From assembly GCA_025924715.1 (NCBI GenBank), contig JAICHV010000037.1, positions 1 to 37,242 on the forward strand: 37,242 bases of DNA, read 5' to 3'. Positions within the stretch are counted from its first letter, which is position 1. Each line of letters begins with the position of its first letter. This document shows positions 8,308 through 20,337 of the stretch, piece after piece. The notes under the pieces are model-generated. The model did not search any database, had not been told where the DNA came from, and saw only the letters and a list, made by a program, of their open reading frames with translations. The position numbers and the translations under genes are program-made. This DNA comes from Alphaproteobacteria bacterium (GTDB taxonomy: Bacteria > Pseudomonadota > Alphaproteobacteria > Micropepsales > Micropepsaceae).

Positions 8308-8345
8308 GGATCGGCAACTTATTGATTTGCTGGGTTAAACCGCGG

Positions 8346-10883
8346 TTAGGCGCCGCTTCTGAGGCGGGCGGCTGGGCGGGCGGTCAGGGCAGCCAGGGCG
8401 CCGGCGAGGCCGAACAGCAGGGTCGCCGCGCCGCCGCCGGCCACCGTCAGCAGCACCGCCTGGGTGCTGAAATGGAAGGGCACGTTCAGGATCTGGCCGG
8501 CGATCAGATAGGCGGCCAGGCTGCCGGCGCCCAGGGCCACGATGCCGGTGGCGATGCCCAGCAGGCCATATTCGCAGACATAGACCAGCGCGATTTGCGG
8601 CCGGGTCGCGCCCACCACTTTCAGCACGGTGGCATCGTAAAGCCGGGTGCGCGCGCCGGCGGCGATGGTGCCGGCCAGCACCAAAAGTCCCGCCAGAATG
8701 GTGATCAGGCTGGCGGCGCGCACGCCCTGGCTCAACTGCTGCAGCAACTGATCGACCTGGGCGATGGTGTCCTTGACCCGAACCGTCGAGACATTGGGGA
8801 AGCGGTCGGTGACGGCGCGGTACATGGCGTTTTCTTGGGACGGGTCGACGCGGACGGTGGCGAGAAAGGAATGCGGTGCCTTGTCGATAAGGCCAGGGGA
8901 GAACACCAGAACGAAATTCTGCCCGCCGGTGGTGAAATCCACTTTGCGCAGGCTGGCGATACGGGCGGTGAGTTCGCGCCCCAGCACATTGACAGTGATC
9001 GTGTCGCCCAGCTTGAGGCCCGCGCCCTCGGCAACGCTTTGGTCGAGCGAGACCAAAGTGGGGCCGGTGTAATCCGGCGCCCACCATTGGCCGCGGGTGA
9101 TATGGGTGCCGGGCGGGGGCGTCGCCGCATACGTGATGCCGCGATCGCCGTTCAGCACCCATTTGGCGTCGGTGGCCATGTGAACTTGTGAAGCCGGGAT
9201 CCCGTTCAGGGCGGTGATCCGTCCACGGATCATTGGGGTGCGCTTGTAATCCTGCTGGGTCTTGAAACCGGCGATGGTCTGGTCGAAGGCCTGCACCTCA
9301 TCGGGTTGGATATCGACAAAGAAAAACGACGGCGCGCGGGCGGGCAGGGCGTCATTCACTTCCGCGCCGATGATGTGGTCCAGCAAGGTGATGGTGGCCA
9401 GCAGCGTCAGCCCAAGTCCGAGCGCGGTGATGACGCCGCCCGCGGTGGCACCGGGGCGGGTCAAATCGCCCAGCGCAAGGCGCAGCAGCGGCGAATGCGG
9501 CCGCGGCGCCGCGCGTGCCGCGCGCGTCATGCCGGCGGCAATCAGCCGAAGCAGCCCCAACAAAAGAATGGCGCCGCCCAGAAATTCCCCGGCGTAAAGC
9601 GGCGAAGGCGCCAGCGCCAAGGTCAAAGCGGTGATAGCCAGGCCCGCAGCCCCGGCGGTGAGCCAGGCCGAAAGCTGCAATTTGGGGCGGGCAGGCGCGA
9701 TGTTGTCGCGCAGGAGACTGGCCGGCGGGATGGCGCGGGCGCGTGCCAGCGGCGGCACCGCAAAGGCGATGGCGGAGAGCAGGCCGAACGCGGCGGCGAG
9801 CAGCAGCGGCGTGGGATAAATCCCCAGGGCCGGCGGCAGCGGCAGACTGTCCCGGTACAGCCATGCGATCAGGAACGGCGCGCTGACGCCGATGGCCGCT
9901 CCCAGCAGCAGCGCGGTGGCGGCAATCGCCATTACTTGAAGAAAGAAAGCCAGGAACACCAATCGGCCATCGGCGCCCAGGGATTTGAGGATGGCGATAT
10001 CGAAGCGCTTGCGATCCAGAAAGGCCGAGACCGCTTCGCTGGCGCCGACGCCGCCCACACCCAGTGCGGTCAGGCCCACCAGGGTCAGGAACATGGTCAC
10101 TTGTTCGACAAAGCGGCGGATGCCCGGCGCCGCGTCGGTGCGGTCGCGGATCTGCCAACCGGCATCGGGGAAGGCGGCAGCCGCATCGGCTTTGAAACCG
10201 GGAATCGTGATGCCGGGGCGAAGCTGCAGGCGATAGCCATAATCCACCAGGCTGCCGGGCTGGATTAGGCCGGTCTTGGGCAAGACCTGGTCGGACACCA
10301 GCAAATGGGGCCCCAGCGAAAATCCGCCGGCGATGCGATCGGGCTCGCTGTCCACCACCGCGATGATGCGCAGGACGGCATTGCCCAGCCGGATCAGATC
10401 GCCGCGCCGGATTTTCAGCCGGTCCAGCATGGTCTGTTCGGCCGCGGCGCCGCAGATGCCGTCATCCTCGCAGGCCAGCACATCGGAAAGTTTTTGATTG
10501 GGGGTGAAGACCGGCGCGCCGAACAGCGGCCAGTGGCTATCCACCGCTTTCAGCTCGACCAGTTCGCGCTCGTCCGGCTTGCCGTCCTTGAGGGCATAGG
10601 CCATGGCGCGCATGGAAATGATGCGGGCGACGCGGCCATGGTTGTCCAAGAAACGCTGCTCCGCCTCGGTCGCCGGACGATGCACCAGATTGACCGCGAC
10701 ATCGCCGCCCAGAAAAACCTGGCCTTGATCGCGCAGGCCCGTCAGAAAGGCGTCGCTGACGGATTCCACCGCGGCGATGGCGGCGGTGCCCAGCACGATG
10801 CATAAAAAGAAAATGCGAAAGCCTTTCAGCCCGCCGCGCAATTCGCGCCGCGCCAGGGTCCAGGCGAGACCAAGTGTGCTCAT
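8346..10883 (-). CDS. FtsX-like ABC transporter permease (YbbP-like)
   Basis: This 845-aa protein is a large MacB/FtsX-type permease of the YbbP group. It has an N-terminal helix (FFLCIVLGTAAIAAVES), a periplasmic domain of about 200 residues, a block of three helices around VTMFLTLVGLTALGVGGVGA, a further helix pair, a second periplasmic domain (FFFVDIQPDEVQAFDQ onward) and a C-terminal three-helix FtsX block (AASLITILAGLLVLAG, YGLLGIATGIVALGAG). Such proteins work with a LolD/YbbA-type ATPase on envelope substrates by mechanotransmission rather than classical transport. The ATPase lies directly upstream with a 4-nt overlap, and tesA is divergent, the same grouping as ybbAP-tesA in E. coli. 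The substrate is unknown. Confidence 0.93.
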   Translation of the reverse strand: MSTLGLAWTLARRELRGGLKGFRIFFLCIVLGTAAIAAVESVSDAFLTGLRDQGQVFLGGDVAVNLVHRPATEAEQRFLDNHGRVARIISMRAMAYALKDGKPDERELVELKAVDSHWPLFGAPVFTPNQKLSDVLACEDDGICGAAAEQTMLDRLKIRRGDLIRLGNAVLRIIAVVDSEPDRIAGGFSLGPHLLVSDQVLPKTGLIQPGSLVDYGYRLQLRPGITIPGFKADAAAAFPDAGWQIRDRTDAAPGIRRFVEQVTMFLTLVGLTALGVGGVGASEAVSAFLDRKRFDIAILKSLGADGRLVFLAFFLQVMAIAATALLLGAAIGVSAPFLIAWLYRDSLPLPPALGIYPTPLLLAAAFGLLSAIAFAVPPLARARAIPPASLLRDNIAPARPKLQLSAWLTAGAAGLAITALTLALAPSPLYAGEFLGGAILLLGLLRLIAAGMTRAARAAPRPHSPLLRLALGDLTRPGATAGGVITALGLGLTLLATITLLDHIIGAEVNDALPARAPSFFFVDIQPDEVQAFDQTIAGFKTQQDYKRTPMIRGRITALNGIPASQVHMATDAKWVLNGDRGITYAATPPPGTHITRGQWWAPDYTGPTLVSLDQSVAEGAGLKLGDTITVNVLGRELTARIASLRKVDFTTGGQNFVLVFSPGLIDKAPHSFLATVRVDPSQENAMYRAVTDRFPNVSTVRVKDTIAQVDQLLQQLSQGVRAASLITILAGLLVLAGTIAAGARTRLYDATVLKVVGATRPQIALVYVCEYGLLGIATGIVALGAGSLAAYLIAGQILNVPFHFSTQAVLLTVAGGGAATLLFGLAGALAALTARPAARLRSGA

Positions 10884-11593
10884 GCCGCGCCCTGGGCGCT
10901 GTCCTGTGCCACCCTCCCATTGTCCAGGCGCACGATCCGGCGACAGCGGGCCGCCAAACTCTCTTCATGGGTGACCAGGAACAGGGTGGTGCCGCGCTCT
11001 TCATTCAGCCGGAACATCAGATCGCTGATCGCCGCGCCATTGATGCTGTCGAGATTGCCGGTCGGCTCGTCCGCGAACAGGATTTGCGGCCGCGGCGCCA
11101 GCGCCCGGGCCAGGGCGACGCGCTGCTGCTCGCCGCCGGACAATTGTGCCGGATAATGGCCGGCGCGTTCGGCCAGCCCTACGCTCTGAAGCTCGCGCCC
11201 CGCCGCCGCCCAGGCATCGGCTTGGCCGCTCAGCTCCAGCGGCACCGCGACATTTTCCAGCGCGGTCATGGTGGGGATCAGATGAAAAGATTGAAAGACG
11301 ATGCCGATGCGGCCGCGCCGGAAGCGTGCCGCGGCGTCCTCGCCCATCTCGGTAATGTCGGTGCCGGTGACATGCACGCGCCCGGCGCTGGGCCGCTCCA
11401 GCCCCGCCGCCACCATCAGCAGCGAGGATTTGCCCGAGCCCGAGGGGCCGGTCAGGGCGATGCTCTGCCCCATGGGAACGTCCAGGCTGATGGATCGCAG
11501 AATCGAGACCGGGCCGGCCGCGCTTTTCAGCGTCAGGCTGACATCTTTGAGTTGAAGTGCTGGCAAATTGGACGCGGGCAGGGGATGGTTCAT
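10880..11593 (-). CDS. ABC transporter ATP-binding protein (YbbA/LolD-like)
   Basis: This 237-aa ATPase has Walker A GPSGSGKSS (49-57), signature LSGGEQQRVALARA and Walker B ILFADEPTGNLDS, the last with the ADEPTGNLD form typical of MacB/LolD/FtsE-type ATPases. The start is placed at ATG 11591-11593 (MNHPLPAS). The frame is open to 11779 but that part overlaps the divergent tesA gene. It partners the FtsX-like permease at 8346-10883, whose start overlaps its stop. Only 30 nt separate it from tesA, so both promoters are packed into or beside that gap. Confidence 0.95.
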   Translation of the reverse strand: MNHPLPASNLPALQLKDVSLTLKSAAGPVSILRSISLDVPMGQSIALTGPSGSGKSSLLMVAAGLERPSAGRVHVTGTDITEMGEDAAARFRRGRIGIVFQSFHLIPTMTALENVAVPLELSGQADAWAAAGRELQSVGLAERAGHYPAQLSGGEQQRVALARALAPRPQILFADEPTGNLDSINGAAISDLMFRLNEERGTTLFLVTHEESLAARCRRIVRLDNGRVAQDSAQGAA

Positions 11594-11623
11594 GGTTGAT
11601 TCAACTGTCTCGATCTGGTCCCG

Positions 11624-12253
11624 ATGACCCGTCCATTCAAGACGTTCCTTAGCATGATCTTCGCCCTTTTGCTGGCGGGCCCGGCGATGGCCGCGCCGGT
11701 GAAGATTCTCGCCTTCGGCACCAGCTTGACCCAGGGCTATGGCCTGCCGCCCGGCACCGAATTCACCGTGCAATTGCAAGCGGCGCTGAAACGGGCCGGG
11801 ATCGACGCGGCGATCGACAATGCCGGGGTTTCCGGCGATACCAGCGCCGGCGGGCTGTCACGGCTGGAATGGTCGCTGGCCGGCCCTCCCGATGCGGTGA
11901 TTCTGGAGCTGGGCTCCAACGACATGCTGCGCGGCACGCCGCCGCAAGAGACCGAAAAAAATATTCGCGCCATTCTGGACCGGCTGAAGAAAGCGCATAT
12001 TCCCGTGCTGCTGGTGGGGATGAAGGCGCAGCGCAATCTGGGCGCCGAATATGTCGCGGCTTTCGATTCGATCTATCCGCGCCTGGCCAAGGCCTATGGC
12101 GTGCTGTTCTATCCCTTCCTGCTGGACGGCGTGGCGCTGAACCCCAAGCTCAACCAGGGCGACGGCATGCATCCCAATCCAGCGGGGGTGAAAATCATCG
12201 TGGCGCGCATGTTGCCTGTGGTGAAAAAACTGGTGGCTCAGGTGAAGCACTGA
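11624..12253 (+). CDS. tesA: Arylesterase/multifunctional acyl-CoA thioesterase I (SGNH hydrolase)
   Basis: This 209-aa periplasmic SGNH hydrolase is of the TesA/EstA type, hydrolysing acyl-CoA and aryl esters. A signal peptide covers about residues 1-23 (LLLAGPAMAAP). Block I is FGTSLTQGYG with catalytic S34 (GTSL in place of GDSL), block II NAGVSGDTSAGG with G71, block III GSNDMLRG with N99, and block V DGMHPN with D180 and H183. All catalytic and oxyanion residues are present. It is divergent from the YbbA/YbbP-like pair, and its stop shares one base with the murJ ATG (TGATG), so murJ is translationally coupled to it. Confidence 0.96.
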   Translation: MTRPFKTFLSMIFALLLAGPAMAAPVKILAFGTSLTQGYGLPPGTEFTVQLQAALKRAGIDAAIDNAGVSGDTSAGGLSRLEWSLAGPPDAVILELGSNDMLRGTPPQETEKNIRAILDRLKKAHIPVLLVGMKAQRNLGAEYVAAFDSIYPRLAKAYGVLFYPFLLDGVALNPKLNQGDGMHPNPAGVKIIVARMLPVVKKLVAQVKH

Positions 12254-13770
12254 TGTTCAAGCGCCTTCTTTCGGTGGGCGGCTTCACGCTGCTGTCGCGG
12301 ATCATGGGATTTCTGCGCAGCATCGTCACTGCGGCCGTGTTGGGGGATGGCGTTCTGTCGGATGCCTTCTTTGTCGCGCTGCGGTTGCCCAATTCTTTCC
12401 GCAACATATTTGCCGAAGGTGCGTTCAACGCGGCTTTTGTGCCGCGTTATGCCGCCAAGCGCGCCACGGACGGCGAGGCTGCTGCCGCCCGCTTCGCTGA
12501 TGAAATTTTTTCCTGGCAGATGAGCGCGCAAATCGTGCTGCTGATCGCCGCTATGATCGGCATGCCTTGGATCGTGGCCGTGATGGCGCCGGGCTTTGCC
12601 GACCATCCCGGCCAGGCGCAATTGGCGACGGCGCTTTCCCGCATCACTTTTCCTTACCTCATCCTGACGGTGGTGGCGGTCCAGCTTTCAGCGATGCTGA
12701 ACAGTCGCGAACGTTTTTGGGCTGCCGCGGCGTGGCCGATTTTTCTGAACTTGGGGATCATCGGCGCGCTGTTGCTGGTGCACTGGTTCCCCAATGCCGG
12801 CTATGCCGCGTCCTTTGGCGTGCTGGCGGCTGGGTTTTTGCAGTTGTTTTTCATCGTATGGGCGGGTGCCCGCGAGCATGTGAAATTGCGTCCCGGCCGG
12901 CCGCGATGGACGCCGGAGATGAAGGGTTTTCTGCTCGCTTTGGGCGCCGGCACCGTGGGATCGGCCGGTGTGCAGATTGGCCTGTTCGTCGACACGCTGA
13001 TTGCCAGCTTCCTGCCGGCCGGTGTACTGACCGCCATCACTTATGCCGACAATATCAATCAGCTCCCGCTGGGCACCATCGCGATCGCTCTTTACACGGT
13101 GCTGTTGCCTGAAATGTCTGCCCGGCTCGCGCGCGGCGATAGAGCGGGGGCGCAGAAGTCGCAAAACGAAGCGGCGGCTTTGGCATTATATCTCACTCTC
13201 CCGTTTGCGGCGGCCTTCCTGTTGGTGCCCAAAACCATCATGCGCGGGATATTCGCGCATGGGAAATTCAGCATCGCCGCCGCCGATATTTCCGCTACCG
13301 CGCTCACTGCCTATGGACTTGGTCTTCCGGCTTTTGTGTTGGTGCGAGTGCTGGCCGCGACTTTCTATGCGCGCCATGACACCGCCACGCCGGTGCGCGG
13401 GACCTTGTTGGCAGTGGCCGTCAACATCGCAATGAAGTTCCTGCTGGTGTGGGGATTCCATCTCGGCGCGGTCGGTGTTGCCCTGGGGACTTCGCTGGGG
13501 ACCTGGGCAAATGTCGCATTATTGCTCTGGCTCGGCAGACGGCGGGACTTGCTGCACATAGACCGGAATTTCACCCAGGCTTTGCCTGGAATCGGCTTGG
13601 CGGCTGTTGCCACGGGCGTGGCGGCACTGGGGAGCGCCTGGCTGGGCATAGCGGCTCATCTGCAAAAAGAACTCGTACTCGGCCTGGCAATCGCGGGAGG
13701 CGGAATTATTTATGGCGCGGTTACGCTGCTGTTTCGCAAAAATCTCCCGCTCGGTAAATTCGCCAGATGA
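12253..13770 (+). CDS. murJ: Lipid II flippase MurJ
   Basis: This 505-aa protein is a MATE-like MOP-superfamily flippase that moves lipid II across the inner membrane for peptidoglycan synthesis. It begins MFKRLLSVGGFTLLSRIMGF and contains LRLPNSFRNIFAEGAFNAAF, the hallmark first-loop segment of MurJ with its essential Arg residues. About 14 hydrophobic segments follow, and NQLPLGTIAIALYTVLLPEM in the middle is another conserved block. The ATG at 12253 is chosen because it overlaps the tesA stop and matches the usual N-terminus; the open frame upstream lies over tesA. Its end overlaps thpR by 4 nt. In many alphaproteobacteria murJ lies by glnD and mutS, so this neighbourhood is different. Confidence 0.96.
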   Translation: MFKRLLSVGGFTLLSRIMGFLRSIVTAAVLGDGVLSDAFFVALRLPNSFRNIFAEGAFNAAFVPRYAAKRATDGEAAAARFADEIFSWQMSAQIVLLIAAMIGMPWIVAVMAPGFADHPGQAQLATALSRITFPYLILTVVAVQLSAMLNSRERFWAAAAWPIFLNLGIIGALLLVHWFPNAGYAASFGVLAAGFLQLFFIVWAGAREHVKLRPGRPRWTPEMKGFLLALGAGTVGSAGVQIGLFVDTLIASFLPAGVLTAITYADNINQLPLGTIAIALYTVLLPEMSARLARGDRAGAQKSQNEAAALALYLTLPFAAAFLLVPKTIMRGIFAHGKFSIAAADISATALTAYGLGLPAFVLVRVLAATFYARHDTATPVRGTLLAVAVNIAMKFLLVWGFHLGAVGVALGTSLGTWANVALLLWLGRRRDLLHIDRNFTQALPGIGLAAVATGVAALGSAWLGIAAHLQKELVLGLAIAGGGIIYGAVTLLFRKNLPLGKFAR

Positions 13771-14321
13771 GACTGTTCGTCGCCTTGTCCATACCGGGCG
13801 CGGTTGCTCAGTCCCTGATGCTGATCCAGGGCGGGGTGCCGGGGGCGCGCTGGCAGGGGCGCGAACAATTGCACATGACCTTGCGCTTTATCGGCGAGGT
13901 TGATGGCCGCGAGGCCGCGATGCTGGACGATGCGCTGGCCGGCATCGTCGCCCCCACCTTCAGCCTACAGCTGCATGGCGTCGGCCAATTCGGCAACAAA
14001 CAGCCCCATACGCTTTGGGTCTCGGCGCGCAAGAACGAAGCGCTCGATCATTTGCAGCGCAAGGTCGACAGCGCCATCCGCCGCGTCGGCCAACCGCAGG
14101 ACGCCCACAAATTCACCCCGCATGTCACCTTGGCGCGGCTGCGCCACGGGGATGCGGGCAAGGTGATGGAATGGCTCACGCACCACGCGCTTTATACCAG
14201 CACCGAATTCGAGGTTGGGGCGTTTCACCTTTATTCCAGCAAGCTGACCAGCGACGGCAGCATCTATCGCATCGAGCAAAGCTATCCCTTGGAGGGCGCC
14301 TATGGCGAAGCTGACGATTGA
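13767..14321 (+). CDS. thpR: RNA 2',3'-cyclic phosphodiesterase
   Basis: This 184-aa member of the 2H phosphoesterase superfamily (formerly 2'-5' RNA ligase, LigT) opens 2',3'-cyclic phosphate ends of RNA. Both catalytic HxT motifs are present: HMTL at 36-39 in [12 protein letters not shown] and HVTL at 119-122 in [12 protein letters not shown]. The N-terminus [10 protein letters not shown] is typical. The ATG overlaps the murJ stop (ATGA), and the 3' end overlaps phhB by 20 nt, so the tesA-murJ-thpR-phhB genes look co-transcribed. Confidence 0.95.
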   Translation: MRLFVALSIPGAVAQSLMLIQGGVPGARWQGREQLHMTLRFIGEVDGREAAMLDDALAGIVAPTFSLQLHGVGQFGNKQPHTLWVSARKNEALDHLQRKVDSAIRRVGQPQDAHKFTPHVTLARLRHGDAGKVMEWLTHHALYTSTEFEVGAFHLYSSKLTSDGSIYRIEQSYPLEGAYGEADD

Positions 14322-14607
14322 CGAACTCAAATCCGCCCTGAAGCGGCTGCCCGATTGGCGCCTGGCGGGGGAGCGTGAAGCCATCACCCGTAAGTTTCAG
14401 TTCGTGGATTTCGACGCCGCCTTCGCCTTCATGACGCGCGCGGCGCTGCTGGCGGCCAAGATGGATCACCATCCCGAGTGGTTCAATGTCTACAACAAGG
14501 TCGAGGTCACGCTGGCGACTCACGACGCCGGCGGGGTGACGCAAAAGGATATCGATCTGGCGACTGCCATGGACGGCTATGCCGCGCTCATGGCCGGCGG
14601 GCGCTAG
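14302..14607 (+). CDS. phhB: 4a-hydroxytetrahydrobiopterin dehydratase (pterin-4a-carbinolamine dehydratase)
   Basis: This 101-aa enzyme dehydrates 4a-hydroxytetrahydropterin, recycling the pterin cofactor of aromatic amino acid hydroxylases; the mammalian homologue is also the HNF1 dimerisation cofactor DCoH. The diagnostic stretch [20 protein letters not shown] with H56, H57, P58 and W60, then THD with H74 and D83 in QKDIDLA, carries the conserved His set. GGAGG at 14290-14294 serves as ribosome-binding site for the ATG at 14302. No phenylalanine hydroxylase gene is in the window, so its partner is elsewhere or it acts in another pterin pathway. Confidence 0.95.
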   Translation: MAKLTIDELKSALKRLPDWRLAGEREAITRKFQFVDFDAAFAFMTRAALLAAKMDHHPEWFNVYNKVEVTLATHDAGGVTQKDIDLATAMDGYAALMAGGR

Positions 14608-14620
14608 GGGCCAAGTTCCC

Positions 14621-14646
14621 GGAACCCGAATCCAGCGCCACACGTT
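14621..14646 (+). promoter_or_regulatory. EcfG-type (general stress response) promoter
   Basis: GGAAC (14621-14625), a 17-nt spacer and CGTT (14643-14646) match the alphaproteobacterial EcfG sigma consensus exactly. The -35 lies in AGTTCCCGGAAC (14614-14625), a 12-mer also found at the 19888 promoter. The expected start site, about 14652-14655, would leave a leader of about 25 nt with GAGGAG before the ATG at 14677. Confidence 0.65.
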
Positions 14647-14676
14647 TGCTGCCAGGAACCTTTTGAGGAGAGCGTC

Positions 14677-14862
14677 ATGGCAGTGGAAGTTCATAACGAC
14701 GGCAGTGGCAGCGGCGGTAACACCATGCTGGCCTTCATTCTCGGCATCGTCCTGGTGATCGTGGCCGTGGTCGGCTTCTTCATGTGGGACAATTACAAGA
14801 GCCATACCGGCGGCGGCGCCCCGACCTCGTCGATCAACCTGACGGTCAAGAAGCCCGGATAG
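14677..14862 (+). CDS. Small single-pass membrane protein
   Basis: This 61-aa protein has a Gly/Ser-rich N-terminal leader (NDGSGSGGNTM), one transmembrane helix (LAFILGIVLVIVAVVGFFMW) and a short polar C-terminal tail ending VKKPG. I know no function. GAGGAG at 14665-14670 fits the ATG at 14677 well, and the EcfG-type promoter at 14621-14646 suggests induction in the general stress response. It ends 4 nt short of the convergent 57-aa gene downstream of acs. Confidence 0.75.
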   Translation: MAVEVHNDGSGSGGNTMLAFILGIVLVIVAVVGFFMWDNYKSHTGGGAPTSSINLTVKKPG

Positions 14863-14866
14863 CGTC

Positions 14867-15039
14867 TTACAAAATATTGGCCAGCCGCACGCCATAGCGG
14901 TTGGCCAATATCAACAACACGCTGGCGCCCAAAGGTGTCAGCGGAAATGACAGCGCGAACCAGCCGACCGGATTGCGTCGGCTGGTTTTCGCGCCATAAG
15001 CCACCCCCAGCGCGAACAATATCCACCAGAAGACTAACA

Positions 15040-15040
<1 letters not shown>
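14867..15040 (-). CDS. Small membrane protein translationally coupled to acs
   Basis: This 57-aa gene begins at an ATG (15038-15040) that shares its first base with the acs stop (TAATG) and ends with TAA at 14867-14869. The product starts MLVFWWILFALGVAYGAKTS, continues with RRNPVGWFALSFPLTPLGAS and ends with the helix VLLILANRYGVRLANIL: two hydrophobic segments joined by a basic loop and an RNPxGWF motif. Small bacterial membrane proteins with a comparable K/RN..GWF...PLG layout are common but unnamed. The stop/start overlap and perfect codon register argue that it is real. It may act at the membrane in acetate use, but that is only context. Confidence 0.62.
14870..14911 (-). terminator. Intrinsic terminator inside the end of the acs-linked small gene
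   Basis: ATATTGGCCA (14874-14883) pairs with TGGCCAATAT (14902-14911), extended inward by GCCGC/GCGGT (one G-U) for a 15-bp stem with an 8-nt loop. Reading the minus strand, the stem is followed by TTTTG. The hairpin falls within the last codons of the 57-aa gene and would end the acs transcript. Confidence 0.65.
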
Positions 15041-16974
<1,934 letters not shown>

Positions 16975-17045
16975 GGCGCATTTTCCCGGGGAGATTTTCG
17001 CGACCCGATGGTGCTATGCTGGCTTCCCGCGATCAAGGCGCTTTC

Positions 17046-17795
17046 ATGCAATTACAGCTTTCCACCTGGCCGGAGGTTGAGGCCTATCTGGCCCGCTCCA
17101 AGGCGATTCTCATTCCCATCGGCTCGACCGAGCAGCATGGCCCCAATGGCCTTTTGGGCACCGACGCATTGTGTCCGGAAATCATTTCCCGTCGCGTCGG
17201 CGATGAAGCGGGCATCCTGATCGGCCCCACCTTCAATGTGGGCCAGGCCCAGCATCATATGGGGTTTGCCGGCACCATCACCTTGCGGCCCTCGACCATG
17301 ATCGCGGCCATGCTGGATTGGACCCAAAGCCTGGCGCGGCACGGCTTCGAGCGGATTTACTGGCTGAACGGCCATGGCGGCAATATCGCCACCATCAACG
17401 CGGCTTTCAGCGAAATCTATCACGGCATTACTTTTTCCGGCACCGGCGGCAACCGCGCAGGCCTGCGCTGTCATTTGCGCAATTGGTGGGAATTGCCCGG
17501 GGTGATGGATCTGTGCCGGCAGTTGTTTCCGGTGGGCGAGGGCAGCCATGCCACCCCCAGCGAAGTGTCAGTGACCTGGTTCGGCTATCCCCAGGCGCAG
17601 AAGAACGTCCCCATGTCGCCGCGCATCGCCCCCAATGGCCCCATCCTGGACGCCGAGGATTACCGCCGCCGCTTTCCCGACGGACGCATCGGCTCCGACC
17701 CTTCCCAGGCCAGCGTGGCGGCGGGCGAACGTATCGTCGAGGCAGCCGTCCGGAGCCTGATCGCCGAATTCCGGCAATTTGCGCAGAGTACCTGA
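17046..17795 (+). CDS. Creatininase-family amidohydrolase
   Basis: This 249-aa metal-dependent amidohydrolase belongs to the creatininase superfamily. Putative metal ligands E29, H31 and D40 lie in GSTEQHGPNGLLGTD, with H110 in LNGHGGN and a further H168 and E173 in GEGSHATPSEVS. Members hydrolyse cyclic amides (creatinine) or, in cofactor pathways, formamides such as FAPy (ArfB) and the mycofactocin precursor (MftE). No such pathway genes are adjacent, so the substrate is open. The ATG at 17046 is preferred: the frame extends to 16884, but that region overlaps the divergent acs gene. thiC follows, but with its own promoter and riboswitch. Confidence 0.88.
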   Translation: MQLQLSTWPEVEAYLARSKAILIPIGSTEQHGPNGLLGTDALCPEIISRRVGDEAGILIGPTFNVGQAQHHMGFAGTITLRPSTMIAAMLDWTQSLARHGFERIYWLNGHGGNIATINAAFSEIYHGITFSGTGGNRAGLRCHLRNWWELPGVMDLCRQLFPVGEGSHATPSEVSVTWFGYPQAQKNVPMSPRIAPNGPILDAEDYRRRFPDGRIGSDPSQASVAAGERIVEAAVRSLIAEFRQFAQST

Positions 17796-17833
17796 CGGGG
17801 ATTTGGACGGTATCGGACCGCAGAACGCCACGA

Positions 17834-19794
<1,961 letters not shown>

Positions 19795-19887
19795 CCGTCG
19801 CGTTCAAGCGGCGTATAAAGGCAGAGGGAATCAGTTGCGTGCCTTCACAACACCATAATTGCGCAGCGACGGAACACGCGAGTTCCC

Positions 19888-19912
19888 GGAACGATTGCGC
19901 ACGCTTCATGTT
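19888..19912 (+). promoter_or_regulatory. EcfG-type promoter of the Gly-rich lipoprotein gene
   Basis: GGAAC (19888-19892), a 16-nt spacer and TGTT (19909-19912) match GGAAC-N16/17-cGTT. The -35 lies in the 12-mer AGTTCCCGGAAC (19881-19892), shared with the promoter at 14621. A second GGAAC at 19871 with CGAT 16 nt on is a weaker overlapping alternative. The leader to the ATG at 19944 would be about 25 nt. Confidence 0.55.
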
Positions 19913-19943
19913 TCCTGGGGTGGAAACGAACGGAGATGTTCCC

Positions 19944-20198
19944 ATGAAACTGGCAACCCTTGCAGTCTTGGGCGGCGCGGCGATTTTTCTGGCCGGCTGC
20001 GGAACCGATCCCGGTGAACGGGCTTTGACCGGCGGCCTGATCGGCGCCGGCGCCGGCGCGGCCATCGGAGCCGCGGCTGGCAACCCGGCCGCTGGTGCCT
20101 TGGTCGGCGGCGCGGCGGGCGCCATCGGTGGCGCGGCCACCAGCCCCTGCGACGTCGATCTGAACGCCCCTGGCGGACGTCAGGACTGCCGCCGCTAA
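19944..20198 (+). CDS. Small glycine-zipper lipoprotein
   Basis: This 84-aa protein has a lipoprotein signal peptide with lipobox LAGC (lipidated C19), a Gly/Ala-rich stretch with GxxxG spacing (GGLIGAGAGAAIGAAAG, GALVGGAAGAIGGAA) that reads as a two-helix glycine zipper, and a short polar tail with two Cys. Such proteins sit in the cell envelope, often in the outer membrane or its periplasmic face, and are often stress-induced; individual functions are not known. GGAG at 19932-19935 supports the ATG at 19944. The EcfG-type promoter upstream fits a stress role. Confidence 0.82.
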   Translation: MKLATLAVLGGAAIFLAGCGTDPGERALTGGLIGAGAGAAIGAAAGNPAAGALVGGAAGAIGGAATSPCDVDLNAPGGRQDCRR

Positions 20199-20209
20199 AA
20201 GGATCGAAA

Positions 20210-20236
20210 GGGCGCCGGACTCCGGCGCCCTTTGTC
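20210..20236 (+). terminator. Intrinsic terminator
   Basis: GGGCGCCGGA (20210-20219) and TCCGGCGCCC (20221-20230) form a strong GC hairpin followed by TTTGTCTT. It ends the lipoprotein transcript 12 nt past its stop and separates it from the secreted protein gene at 20338. Confidence 0.85.
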
Positions 20237-20337
20237 TTGCGCGCAGCGTTACGCCCGCGACGGGCAACGCCGGTGCCATCGTGTTGCCACCCAAGCCGAC
20301 TAAGGAGTGTAAGACGCGGTCTCTTTAAGGAGGCAGC

